Shown here: one piece after another, positions 21,992 to 33,002 of the stretch
Position numbering within the stretch: position 1 is the stretch's first letter
Layout of the letters: each line of letters begins with the position of its first letter
Source of the DNA: Agriotes lineatus
Taxonomy: Eukaryota > Arthropoda > Insecta > Coleoptera > Elateridae
Direction: 5' to 3'
Assembly: GCA_940337035.1 (NCBI GenBank)
Contig: CALNHX010002816.1
Location: 62,001 to 126,000, forward strand
Length of the DNA: 64,000 bases
Program-made: the position numbers and the translations under genes
Notes under the pieces: model-generated
Database searches by the model: none
Told to the model about the DNA's origin: nothing
The model's input: the letters and a program-made list of their open reading frames with translations, nothing else

Positions 21992-24900
21992 CAGAGCCGA
22001 GCCGTGCCTGGGGTGCAAAGCGTGCACAGCACCCGGGCGGCAAACTATTTGGGGCGGCAAAATGAAAAATGAAAGAAATTTAAGATAGGTATGCTTGTGC
22101 CTTGCGGCATTAGAAAATGCAAAATTTTTTATCAAGTTATAGTCTTGTGTCTGGCTTTTTTTCGTATAAAGGTAACTTGATACAGAGAAACGGTTGCATT
22201 TTTAAGGCGGCAAGCATACAATAATAATTTATTACTTATAATTTATTTTTATTATAAACACGTCGCGTCGGTGCCGTTTGCTATTGTACACGGTGATTAT
22301 ACCGACACACGAGTTATCGCTCTGTCGCTATGGTGCAGCGTCATGAAACACGAAACTATATAGATCAGCGAAATCAGCTAGACTAAGCGGCCCTCTTTAG
22401 ACACAAAAATAATGAGTAAATTGTGTATTTGTGCTTTGTTGCAGCATGCTTCATGCTCATGCATGCCGCCGGCATATACGATAACAAACTTAAAAAGGGC
22501 AATTAGGGGTTAGTTTAGTTTGCGACTGAATGCTAGTAAGATTGTACTGAACTAAGCAGAAATAAAAAGGCTAAACGTTTCAAGCAAGAGCTAAATAATA
22601 TAGTGCTTTTTAAAGTTGAAAGTTTTAAAACGTAAGTATTTTTCATTATTTTAAACATTTGAACTTTTCTGCTTATTTTTCTGTTTCGCTATCCTTAGAA
22701 TTTATTTGTGCTTAATTCAGATGGCCGATGGCAGAAAGAGACTTTCCGGCTTTCAGTATCGAAAAAGAAAGTCCGAAAAAAACGAAATTAAAAAAGGACT
22801 GGCTGGCTCCTTAAAAAATTTTTTTGTTTCCACGGCGGCTGCAGCCGAACAACCATCAACAAGCCTGCAAGTGGAGGAAGAGCTTGATTCGAACAAGAAC
22901 ACGCATATGGAAAATCCAGAAATAGGGCAAGAAAATAATAAATCCGAGGCGGATGCACAGGACACACCGGATTCACCACCACCAACCGAGGTTGCTGCTG
23001 AGGACGCTGGGATGGAAATATTGAAAGATCCTGCTCTTTGGCCGCAAGTTTTAACAGATAACATTAAAATGTCTATTCTTGAATTGGGGCCATTACAATT
23101 GAAAAATATTGCATTTCCATTAGACGATTCAAACAGATCTTTTTCAACTACTTATTATGAGAAAAAATTAAGCAATAATGAAAAAGTTCCTAGAACATGG
23201 TTAGTTTATTCTAAGTCAAATAATTCTGTATTTTGTTTTTGTTGCAAATTATTTAAAGTTACTGATAATGTTTTTAACGATGATAAAGGTTATACTGACT
23301 GGGGAACACTTATCTCAAAATTTAGACAGGCACGAAAAAAGTAAGGGGCATTTTGAGAGTGTTAAGAAATGGGTCGAGCTAAAAAAATCGATTGAAAAAG
23401 GGACAACTGTTGACTCAGTCAACCAAAATTTAATTAAGTTGGAAAAAAAACGATGGACGTCAATTATTGAAAGAATCATTTGTGTCATACAGTATTTAGC
23501 TGGACAAAATGCAGCTTTTAGAGGAAGTAATCAAAAACTTTTCGAAAAAGGCAATGGTAATTTTTTGAAGCTAATTGAATCAATTGCAAAATTCGATAAT
23601 ATAATGGCGGAACATATTGGCAGAATTCAAAAAGATACCAATAATATGCCACATTATTTAGGTGATAAAATCCAAAATGAATTAATTTGTCTAATAGGTG
23701 AAAAAGTCAAGCAAAATATAATCGAAACTTTAAAATTGTGTAAATATTATTCAATTATATTAGATTGTACACCTGATGTGAGTCACGAAGAACAAATAAC
23801 TGTAGTTGTCAGGTTCGTTTTCATTAATGATATTTCAAAGGGTATAGAAATTAGAGAGCATTTTTTAGGGTTCTGCCCAGTTACAGATACAACTGGTGAA
23901 GGACTAACGGCCTTTTTATTGAATTATTTAAAAGAATTAAATATTGATATTAAGGATATGCGAGGGCAGGGATATGACAACGGTGCCAACATGAAAGGCA
24001 AACATAATGGGCTGCAAAAAAGAATCCTTGATATAAATCCTAGAGCCTTTTTTGTCCCTTGTGCAGCTCATAGTCTTAATTTAGTTGTCAATGATGCTGC
24101 GAAAAGTTCGCTTGAAGTAACAAATTTCTTTGCTATTATTCAAGAAATATATGTTTTTTTTCAGCCTCCACCTACCGTTGGCATATTCTCATGAAAGAAC
24201 TTCCTACCATAACTGTAAAACCTTTATCTGATACACGGTGGGAGAGTAGAATCGATGCCATTAAAACCCTTAGATTTAATTTAGAAAAAATTTATGATGC
24301 TCTCTTTTCCCTTTATAATGATACATCAAGAGACAATGACACAAAAAACCTTGCAAAGTCACTAATTAATAAAATAAAATCATATAAATTTGTGTGTTCT
24401 CTAGTAATTTGGTACAATATTTTATCAAAAATAAACACTGTAAGCAAAATCATGCAAAAATCTAATATTATTTTACCAGAAACTGTAAAAATGTTGACAG
24501 AAATTCAAATTTTTTTCATTGAAATACGATCTGAAGGTAGTTTTACAGCTATGCTTAATGAGGCAAAAAAAATTGCTGAAGATATAGACTGCGAAAGTGT
24601 TTTTCCAGCTGTAGGCTTGGTTAGACCGAGAAAAGCAAAGGTTTTTTTTTATTATGAACATAGAGATGAATCAATCGAATCACCAGAGTTGAATTTCAAA
24701 GTCAATTTTTATTTTTATATTCTTGATATAGTAATATCAAAATTAAATGACAGATTTGAACAGTTAAACGAGTGCAACTCCTATTTTGGCTTTTTAAATA
24801 ATTTAGGCTCTTTATCTATAGATAAAGAATAATTAATGAAATGTTGTATGGATTTACAAATTAAATTAACCGATTCATCTACAAAACAAATGGATGTTAA

Positions 24901-25569
24901 TGCAATTGATTTGTGCAATGAAATTGAAATATTGTCCATTTATAATAAAAGCAATACGACTTCGGCCAAGAAAACTTTAGAATACCTTGTGGCTAATGAT
25001 TTAATTAGCAGTTTCCCGAATTTATCTGTAGCCCTACGAATTTTTTTAACGATGCCTGTCACTGTGGCTCATGGTGAGATCGTTTTCAAAATTAAAAATA
25101 ATTAAAAACTATTTGAGATCTACTATGAGCCAGAACAGACTTACAAATTTGGCTGTAATAAGCATCGAGGAAGAGATCTGCCAGGCGTTAGATATGACGG
25201 ATTTAATACGAGAATTTGCAATTAAAAAAGCAAGAAAAGTCGCTTTTGATATTTAAATTTAGAATTTATGTAGTTTTTAGTTCATGTTTATAACTTCTAA
25301 GTTACTAATAATAAATAATTTAAGCAATACTTTGTTTTATAACTATTAAAGCATTATGTTAGTTGTTTTAAATATTTAATTTTTTAATTTATACAAATAA
25401 TAAAGTTTATAATAACCTTTATATTTTTTAATTTTTTAAAACAAGTTACAGTTATCAAGGCAACGCAGAATTTTAAAATTAACACTATTTACGTCTAAGG
25501 AGCTATACGCTATAGGGGCGGCAAACTATATCTTGCACCCGGGCGGCAGATACCCTTGGCTCGGCCCTG
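21992..25569 (+). mobile_element. hAT transposon, ZMYM1-like lineage, degenerate
   Basis: The 3578-bp element has an exact 8-bp target duplication, aacacctg, at 21984-21991 and 25570-25577. Its ends are CAGAGCCGAGCC and, in reverse complement, CAGGGCCGAGCC. Subterminal GGGCGGCAAACTAT and GCACCCGGGCGGC motifs recur near both ends. It carries one transposase gene on the plus strand with several disabling changes. It sits inside the plus-strand LINE, so it is younger than that LINE. Confidence 0.95.
22721..25256 (+). pseudogene. hAT transposase (zinc finger MYM-type 1-like), frameshifted
   Basis: The best start is the ATG at 22721 (MADGRKRLSGFQYRKRK). Domain order: a basic N-terminus; an Ala/Pro/Glu-rich linker; a TTF-type zinc finger around 23150-23260 (WLVYSK...FCFCCKLF); a DUF4371/RNase-H-like core at about 23400-24800, including YDNGANMKGKHNG and FFVPCAAHSLNLVV; and a C-terminal hAT dimerisation region at 25010-25160 (LTMPVT, then ERSFSKLKIIKNYLRS). 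This family cuts and pastes DNA in the nucleus. Damage: frameshifts near 23300, 24165 and 25080 and an in-frame TAA at 24830-24832. About 800 residues would be the usual length. Inactive. Confidence 0.92.
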
Positions 25570-26229
25570 AACACCTGATCAAAATTTGATACAATTTTAT
25601 AAAAGTAATTGCAAAGTTGATGTTAGTATGAAATTTTCCTTTAGCTTGGTGTCCGAAAATGACGTATCTAGGATCATTGAAACTATTACAACGAAATCGA
25701 CTGGCACTGATGATATCGGAATACAATTAATTCAACTTTGTTGTCCTTACGTATTGTCACATATAACGCATATTGTTAACTACTGCCTGAAATACAGTGT
25801 ATTTCCAAAATGTTGGAAAACTGCCTGTGTTATACCACTTCCTAAAGTGAATAACCCAAGTAGTTTCAGTGATCTTAGGCCGATTAGTATTTTACCTACA
25901 CTTTCTAAGATTTTAGAAAGAATAATGGACACACAGTTGAGAAAATTTCTAAATGAACATGCATTACTCCCTGCTACTCAATCTGGATTTAGAAAAGGCT
26001 TTAGTTGTACAACTGCACTGTTGAAAATAGTTTATGATATATTGGTCGCCACTGATAATAGTCAATTAACTAGCCTTGTTTTACTAGATTTTACAAAAGC
26101 TTTTGACACATTAGATCACAGTATGTTATTGGCTATTTTACATTATGTTGAACTCAGTAATAATGCAATTCTTTTATTTAAGAATTACCTTTCCGATAGA
26201 TCGCAGCTTGTCAGCTATAATTTACCAAG
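25570..26229 (+). pseudogene. Plus LINE reverse transcriptase, N-terminal half
   Basis: This segment continues the frame interrupted by the hAT. Visible RT blocks are STGTDDIGIQLI, WKTACVIPLPK, DLRPISILPTLSKILERIM, QSGFRKGFSCTTAL, VLLDFTKAFDTLDH and SDRSQLVSYN. These are the fingers and palm blocks of non-LTR RTs, including the first catalytic Asp in LLDFTKAFD. The frame is broken by MITE 26230-26380 immediately after the SDRSQ block. Confidence 0.9.
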
Positions 26230-26380
26230 GGCAGTGATAATCACCCGCAATAATTTTGACAAATAACAACCCGAAAGTGCTTGCCTAGAAATAACCCGAG
26301 GCGAAGCCGAGGGTTATTTCTTAAAGGCAACGCACTTGAGGGATATTATTTGTCAAAATTATAAGGATTTATCACTGGCC
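26230..26380. mobile_element. Palindromic MITE (full-length hairpin)
   Basis: The two ends are inverted copies containing CAGTGATAA and ATAATTTTGACAAATAA. The centre (26281-26333) is also self-complementary (AGAAATAACCC ... GGGTTATTTCT), so the whole 150 bp can fold into one hairpin. It interrupts the LINE RT. I could not define a clean target duplication; the edges are uncertain by a few bases. Confidence 0.75.
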
Positions 26381-26396
26381 GCGGTGAATTCGGAAA

Positions 26397-26732
26397 GATA
26401 AGTTCTTAAATATATTAGCCATTTTCTGACAAATTAATTTGACACTTCATTATAATAATATTATGTTGGTGGCACTGTAAGTCTATGTCAAATTTGAGGT
26501 TACCAGGTTAGCTGACGGAAAAGCTAACCTGCTAACCTCGAATTTGACTTAGATTTACAGTGCCACCAACTTGTGATAGGATACTACTGAAATTTAATTA
26601 GGTAGTTTCCATAGTGATTGAAAATCACCCTAGGGTCGTTTTCACTTGAAGTGTGGTCTGATTTGTCAAACTGAGTCACGTGATTAGAAATAATCAAATT
26701 GGATTGGTCTGCAATATATGTAAGAACTTATC
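26397..26732. mobile_element. MITE with nested MITE inside
   Basis: The termini are inverted: GATAAGTTCTTAAATATATT at the left (26397-26416) and its near-complement at 26714-26732. The 336-bp unit contains the palindromic element 26465-26570. LINE coding sequence resumes right after it, in frame (LTNQKSEIRSIKNGVPQG). Confidence 0.6.
26465..26570. mobile_element. Palindromic MITE, GTTGGTGGCACTG family, copy 1
   Basis: Arms of about 48 bp begin GTTGGTGGCACTGTAAG and end with the reverse complement, around a roughly 10-bp loop (TGACGGAAAA). The motif CTATGTCAAATTTGAGGTTA recurs in the palindromes at 42068-42223 and, divergently, at 46832-46950, so it is a dispersed family. It is nested in the MITE 26397-26732. 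Confidence 0.8.
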
Positions 26733-27704
26733 AAATTAACAAACCAGAAATCTGAGATTCGCTCTATAAAAAACGGTGTGCCGCAAGGCTCAATTTTGGG
26801 TCCATTATTATATGCAACTTACACTTCTAATTTTGATACAGTTATAAAATCTTGCAGTGTTCACTTTTATGCCGATGATACCCAGGTTTACCATTCTTTT
26901 GATCCCAATGACATTATTACAGCAAACAATTTGATTAACACTGATTTAAATAATTTAATTGCATTGGCAGAAAACCATTCTTTGGTAATTAATCCCTCTA
27001 AATCTCAGGTTGTCCTATTTGGCGCGCCTAAGTCTCGGAAAGCTAAAGTTGACCAATTGAAAATTATGGTTAATAACACTCAGCTACCTGTTGTCGACGT
27101 TGCACGTAATCTTGGACTTTATATAGATTCTGATCTAAGATTCAAAAAACACGTTAGTCTTAGTATTCAAAAAGGTTATGCAAATTTGAAAAATATTTAT
27201 TCTAATAGACACATACTTAATAAAAATGTAAAAAAGCTTTAGCTAGAATCCTTAGTTCTATCTCATTTTAACTTTTGCGATTCAGTATACGGGCCTTGTC
27301 TGGACAGTACTGATGTAACCAGGATACAACGAATACAAAACAGTTGTATAAGATTAATTTTTGGTTTAAGAAGGAGAGATCACGTTTCTCATAAGTTAAA
27401 AGAACTCAATTGGCTCAATATGTTAAAAAGAAGAATAGTACATTCGTGTTCATTATTTCATAAGATCATTATTTTCAAAACTCCACCATACCTATTTAAA
27501 AAGATTAAATTTCGCTGTGATATACATAATATTAACGTAAGGAGTAAAGGACTGCTTACGCCGCCTCTCCATACAACTAGCATGTTTTGTCGCTCGTTTT
27601 CATATAATATTGTTAAGTTCTACAACTCCTTACCATCTTTATTTAAGGAATCATCGTCTTCAAAATTTAATAACAGTATCTTCACGTATTTTCTAAATAA
27701 CTGA
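26733..27704 (+). pseudogene. Plus LINE reverse transcriptase, C-terminal half and tail domain
   Basis: It opens with GVPQGSILGPLLY, then the catalytic FYADDTQVY (YADD at 26868-26879), then NPSKSQVVLFG and NLGLYIDSDLRFKKHV. An in-frame TAG at 27240-27242 interrupts the protein. The same frame then continues with LSHFNFCDSVYGP and IQNSCIRLIFGL, and ends with a domain containing RSFSYNIVKFYNSLP and a TGA after FTYFLNN at 27704. Together with 25570-26229 it gives a complete RT, but the stop and insertions make it non-functional. Confidence 0.9.
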
Positions 27705-28023
27705 ATACCTTCTTAGACCAGTGGTCAGTTCAACAAATTGTTTTTGTTATAAACCTACAGGTAAACTGATAGTCATGTCACTAAGACACTAAATTATTTC
27801 TATGGCATATAAGTCACTAAATTAAATTATCTTGATGGCATATAAGTAATTATCTATTATATTAATTATTGTAACTAGGTTAAGTGGAAGAGCAGTAATT
27901 TTACCAAAATTACTGAACTTCGCCTTTTGTTATCTTGAATTGTGAATTCAATTGAAAGAATTGGAATTATTTATTTTGTGATAACAATAAAGACATTATT
28001 ATTATTATTATTATTATTATTAT
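27705..28023 (+). other. Plus LINE 3' UTR with (ATT)n tail
   Basis: Non-coding 3' region with a short internal duplication (GGCATATAAGT at about 27802 and 27837), then GATAACAATAAAGACATT and about nine ATT repeats that end the element. Confidence 0.8.
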
Positions 28024-28387
28024 GTTCCACTCTAAATAGAAATTTTAAATTTAAAATAAGCAGGTCATTCCCTTTCAAATTTAACAGGAAAATCTGTTTG
28101 ACATATACATGTACCTATACTGCTACTATACGTAACATTTCGGTGGCTTATAAATTTATTTGGCTTTGTTGTACAATTACTTGTTTTCCTCCGATTTGAG
28201 AGAAAAATACATTATTCTGATCTGAAAGCTGCATTTCAAAGAGAGAACATTAAAGCACAATGTCTTTGTCTCAGGCTATTTCAAGATACAGTCCTTTTAG
28301 GATAACAAAAACGGCTACTTTAGTGTTGAGTCGGTCTTGGAAACAATAATTTTCTCAACAAACGTCACAAGCTATATTATATAGTAA
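28024..28387. other. No gene recognised
   Basis: Unique AT-rich flank between the LINE tail and the short Helitron. Confidence 0.5.
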
Positions 28388-28724
28388 CTAGCAGTCCAGT
28401 GAGACAAATGTCTCATTTAATAAAACAAAAAAGACCGTTTTGCAAATATAACGCGTATTCACCACACGTACGTATATGACGTCATTGTTGGTAGCAAACT
28501 ACCAGTCGCATTCGCCTTGATAAAATTTGCCTAGAATCTAACCTAAAAAGTTTGAATTAGGATAATTAAGTAAATAATTAGTGTTAGAGACTGAGATTCG
28601 GTTCCTGACCTGACATGACCATTCCAAACATATAACTTTCATAACTTTTTTCTCTATCTCTTACGGTTTGGCTGCTGAAACAGCGTCCCGGACGGACGGA
28701 CAGACAAGTCTATTAGATAAAGGA
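28388..28724 (-). mobile_element. Short non-autonomous Helitron, copy 1
   Basis: Read on the minus strand, this 337-bp element starts TCCTTTATCTAATAGAC and ends CTAG (28391-28388). Nine bases before CTAG is a hairpin, GAGACATTTGTCTC (28414-28401). It is flanked by A on the 5' side and T on the 3' side with no target duplication, as expected of a Helitron. A second copy at 42680-43001 shares the same ends and about 95% of the body, which defines the boundaries independently. Non-coding. Confidence 0.88.
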
Positions 28725-28789
28725 TTATTTATTTTTCTTGAACTGAGTGATCCTATTTGAAATTAACTGCTTCGCCCTTAAACTCAGTA

Positions 28790-30330
28790 TGCTTGTCCCC
28801 TCGAAGAAGCCCGTAACCCCTAGAAAGCGCGTCGCTAGGTGGCGGATAAGGGAATGTTTCCCAGAAATGAGTGGTAAGTGGGACCACTGTGGTATATTTT
28901 TCCATGAGAATCCAAGGGAGCAAAAAATATAACACATTATTAACTTTAAGTTCTTCCCGGTACACATACTTACGCTAAGAACTGCTTTTTGTGCAAAACA
29001 AATAACTAATCTATTGCTAAAAACAGTGTCGATTCTATTTCTTAAAGCTATTGTAATAATGGTGATACATATAGCCAAAACTACTTACTGGTTGCAAATG
29101 AATGTAAAAACAGGCAACACTTAGTGTGGCTCGTTTTATTATACCAATTGCTCTTTGAAACTTAATAATTACGGAATTAAAGGTTGAAACACGTTATCAA
29201 GGCACATTTTCCGTGAAATATTTCGCCTACACGAGATTGTAAATTAAGAACAAATGTTTTAATTTAAATTTACAAATTTAATTTTTTTGTTGTATTTGCA
29301 CTTAAAGTGTTAAAAATTAAGGAAATTATAGACAGCAAGGATGCCCATTGGGGCTAAATTTCCAAATCTTAATCAGCACTACTTAAATCTAACATAGTGG
29401 CAATATTTGATTCTCTTTTACGTTATTCTTTATGTTTCAACAATTTTTGATTCACAAAAGCTGAACTGAAAATAATCTAAAATAGCAATTGTTATAATAA
29501 TAATGCTCAGTTACTTTCTTATTCACGTTAGTACTGATCTAAATATATCATCTTCGTGAATATTAAAGTTGAATTATTATTAAAATACTCTCTATAGTTT
29601 AAATCGGCATTTTAGTTTTCAATTCCTTTCATATTAATTCAACAAGTTTTATCAATTTGGGTGATTTTATTAGTTGCTACAGTAACTGTCCCTTCATCTG
29701 CTTTAGCGAGGGCGTTATGAATTTTTAAGAAACTTATTTGTGTTGTTTAAGGCAATCGCAATACCTACATGTTGATTCATTTTCTTGCAGTAATTGTAAT
29801 AAAGCTTGTACGGGCTAAACTAGTCAAGTGGTTGAAAGTGATAGGAAAGTGAAGACAAAATAAAAAAAATCTGTTTACTTATTCGTGCACGAGCAATTCC
29901 GTAAATGCTATTTAAATTAATTCACTTCATTTCGCAAGATTTGTCTAAACACTTTTTGCAATTTCAACTGAATTTGGAATTTTAATTGCAATTTTAACTT
30001 CCACATTATGCACAATTAAAGCATTTAAACAGGTTTCTGCATAACTGTCGCTCTTACTCCTATTTTTGTTAATTAATAAAATACTTTAATGTCGCTCCCA
30101 CTTCCGAATTTAAGCCCAAAATTCCCGACGTGTGCTGGTTGTCAACGTCGCAAAAGAAGAAACATGGAGTCATATTATTTTAACATCAAAAAGCACATAG
30201 TTCGAGCCTCACATGCAATCTTAACCAGCAATAGTTGTTTTGAATGCAAATTCTACTTTTCACCCCCACAAGCAACGACCATAGTCACCTCACATGCAGT
30301 CTTAATTAACCGATTTCTGTGCGTTCAACA
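28790..30330. repeat. Repeat A, copy 1 (divergent tandem duplication)
   Basis: It aligns with 30800-32010 in the same orientation. Shared blocks are AGGTGGCGGATA near the start, CCTACACGA...GTAAATTAAGAACAAATGTTT in the middle, and GAATTTGGAATTTTAATTGC, CCGACGTGTG and TTGGTT near the end. The spacing is about 1.9-2.0 kb. The copies differ by many substitutions and indels. Frames here are short and not conserved between copies, so I regard it as non-coding. Confidence 0.7.
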
Positions 30331-30799
30331 TCCAAAATAGCGAATCCCTACAACAGCAAAAATATTTTTTTTTCAAAGTATTTTTACCTACAAAACTATA
30401 ATAATTGTAAAGGGAGACTCGATCGAGCTAATGAAGTTTTCATTGTTATTATTATTATTAAAGGGCAATGTATTTTTGAAGCTTCTTTTACTTAAGCCAT
30501 TTTAAAAAGTAGTTTTCTCTACAAAAGTCAAACTATTTTACATTGTAATTGACTATTTTTCTTCTTGTTTTTACGCTTTTCTTCTCTTTTGGTGAGTTTC
30601 GGTTACTAATGAGCCTGTTTTCACTCACACAGCTATTAACATGTTTTTATTTGATCTCTTCAAGCTTCAACTATTCTTTCGCAAGAAATGGAAATAGAAA
30701 ATCTCGACTGGTCGTAACATTCCGACACTGTTAATATTTATTGAACAATGAAAGTATTCAATACTTTACAACCATATCGCCTTTACAGATACGCATATT
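30331..30799. other. Spacer between repeat A copies
   Basis: AT-rich, with a short ATT microsatellite near 30446; nothing else seen. Confidence 0.5.
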
Positions 30800-32010
30800 T
30801 TCCCTTCGGGGAACCTGGAAGCGCTAGAGAGCGCGTACCCAGGTGGCGGATAGACGAATTTTTTTCTGATTTTCTAAACAGGAAGCGTAGAATTTGATTA
30901 TTTGAAAGAGAGCAAAGAAAATATTACACATTAGTAACTTTAAGGTCTTCCTGATATATCGACATCATGGACTGTTTTCTGTAAAATAAATATAACCGAA
31001 ACTATTTTGTGTGCAAGTTGCTCTATTGAAACTGATTAATGCAGGAATTTTAAACGTTAAAGCACATTTTCCTTGAAATCTCTCGCTTGAAATATCTCGC
31101 CTACACGACAGTGTAAATTAAGAACAAATGTTTGAATCCAAATTACTTATTGCTTTAGTCGTAATTCCGTCAATGTCAGTTACATTACGTGTACATTTAA
31201 AATGGTATTAACCACTTTTAAGTTGATTTTAACGGATTTGCACTTACAGTATCAGAATTTCACCTGTTTGAATAAATACGGGGAAGTAATAATAGAAACT
31301 GTTTATCCCTCTAAATATTTCAATCTAACGCTGTTGCAATCTGTGATTCCCTTCTACATGCTTTTGCAATCACCTGCCAACTTAAATCAACATTTTATTT
31401 TGCAAACCAAAAGCCTCATTTAATCATCGTTATTCATATTCCTAAAGCATAGTTTTTATACTTGGACGATGCTATTAGTAGCTGAAGTAACTGTCTCTTC
31501 GCCTACTTCAGCAACGGTATTATTAGGATTTTTACGAAACTTCTTTGTGCCATGTAAAGCAATCTTGAACCCTACATGTTAAATCGATTTTTGCAGTAAC
31601 TGCAATAAGGGTTATACGATATAGGCCAAATTACTTAGTAACTGTAATATAGATCAATTTACTTGTGCTTTTAATTGGTCGCACAAATAACTTGATTGAA
31701 TATTTTTTCCTTAAATATGTGGCCTACAGGATAGTTTGCAGGACATATTTGAACAAAATCGACATACTTATTCGTGCACCAATAGTTCCATCCAGTGCTC
31801 TTTAAATTAACTCAATTTGGCAAGATTCGACTAAATAGCACTTTTGCTGAATTTGGAATTTTAATTGCAATTTTAACTTCCACCTTATGCACAATCAAAG
31901 CAAGCAAACAGGTTTCTGAGCAACTGTCACTCTTGCTCTTATTTTTAGTTAATTATTAAAATATTTTACTGCCACTTCCACGCCCAACATTTCCGACGTG
32001 TGTTGGTTAG
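30800..32010. repeat. Repeat A, copy 2
   Basis: Divergent copy of 28790-30330 (see that entry). Its last part is shared with the first copy but lacks the TGCCTCACATGCAG stretch that the first copy has in common with 36115-36380. Confidence 0.7.
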
Positions 32011-32129
32011 CAAAAAAAAACCTAGCTGGGGCCGATTTTAACACCAAACCCTGAAAGATTATCACATACAATATCAACTATCAATTTCAAAAATGCCATA
32101 ATTGCACCCTTACTTCTCAGCTCTGATTC

Positions 32130-33002
32130 TTTGGTGCAATCACTTTTAACACGTTGGTAGATATGAATTGTTGTAATATTTACTTGTGTGTTTGCTTAGT
32201 TCGTTATAAATATTCTGTTTTTTTTAGTATTCGTCTGAATATGGGCCTTTGAATAAATCGGCCGTTTAAATATAATAGTTCTAAATATTTCTAGAATCGA
32301 ACCGACCCCAAATTATCTAAGGGGCCGGGGGTAGCTTTATAATCCCGTGCGTGTGTGGCTGTGAAATGTCGTACCAGAGAGGGTGGCAGTCCACGGCATT
32401 GAAGTGTTGCTTGTTCTAATTATGTGGATTAATAAAGAAAGAGGTGAAAGAATAAGGTTTGTAATAGATATTACTAATTGGGTAGCTTCACAATGGGGGT
32501 AGTAGGTAGTTCTATTACGCAGCCGAGTTGAACAGTGTTTTATGATTGGTATTACTGCATTAATTGTAGAGAGCTTTTTGTTGGGTCGTTGCTCATCGTT
32601 ATTATTGGGTTGGTGCCCAATCGGTTCGCAGATAGTACAATCGTGCCTGGGAATGACAGAAATCTCTCCAGATGACCAGTAAAACTTAACCTGATAAGCA
32701 CCTAGCTCATCAGTGATCCAGGAAGCGCACCTGGATAACCATGGGATGCTCATTTCCCACCAATTCCTTGCGATTTCGGTCTTCTGCGACTGAGGCAACC
32801 GTAAATGCAAATCACACTGACATGAGTCCATTCGGCTAATAGAGCTAGATGCGGTAAGCATCCATCGCAGGTACATCATCGGCGATGCACCCAAAGATTA
32901 TTTTTGAATGAGACATTCCACCAGACACTACGTGGAAGCGCCGCGAGAGCGGCAAAGCTCCCTGTAAGTACCATAAGTACCGTTTATTCTTGTATGCATG
33001 CC
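32130..33002 (+). repeat. Repeat B, copy 1
   Basis: It aligns in direct orientation with 44230-45075. Shared landmarks are TTGTAATATTTACTT, TAGTATTCGT, ATGGGCCTTT, AAATATTTCTAGAAT, GATTTCGGTCTT-type sequence and, at the end, CCCTGTAAGTA. The order is conserved over about 870 bp. The conserved CTGTAAGTA resembles a 5' splice site. A 185-codon minus-strand open frame at 32337-32894 lies in this copy but is interrupted in the other, which argues against a conserved protein. Confidence 0.7.

Larger units (their letters stand above)
21841..28023 (+). mobile_element. Plus-strand LINE (jockey/CR1-group, different family), 5'-truncated, split by hAT and MITEs
   Basis: LINE parts occupy 21841-21991, 25570-26229 and 26733-28023. 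The frame is open from 21841 and runs across the hAT target site, where it continues after 25577 once one TSD copy is discounted. The endonuclease is absent (5' truncation just upstream of the RT). The 3' UTR ends in AATAAAG followed by (ATT)n at about 27987-28023. The protein differs clearly from that of the neighbouring minus LINE, so these are two families. Confidence 0.88.

Noticed and set aside
32337..32894. 185-residue minus-strand protein gene
   Set aside because: It lies in a repeat whose other copy has stops in the same stretch, no family is recognised, and one frame of this length is expected by chance in 64 kb.
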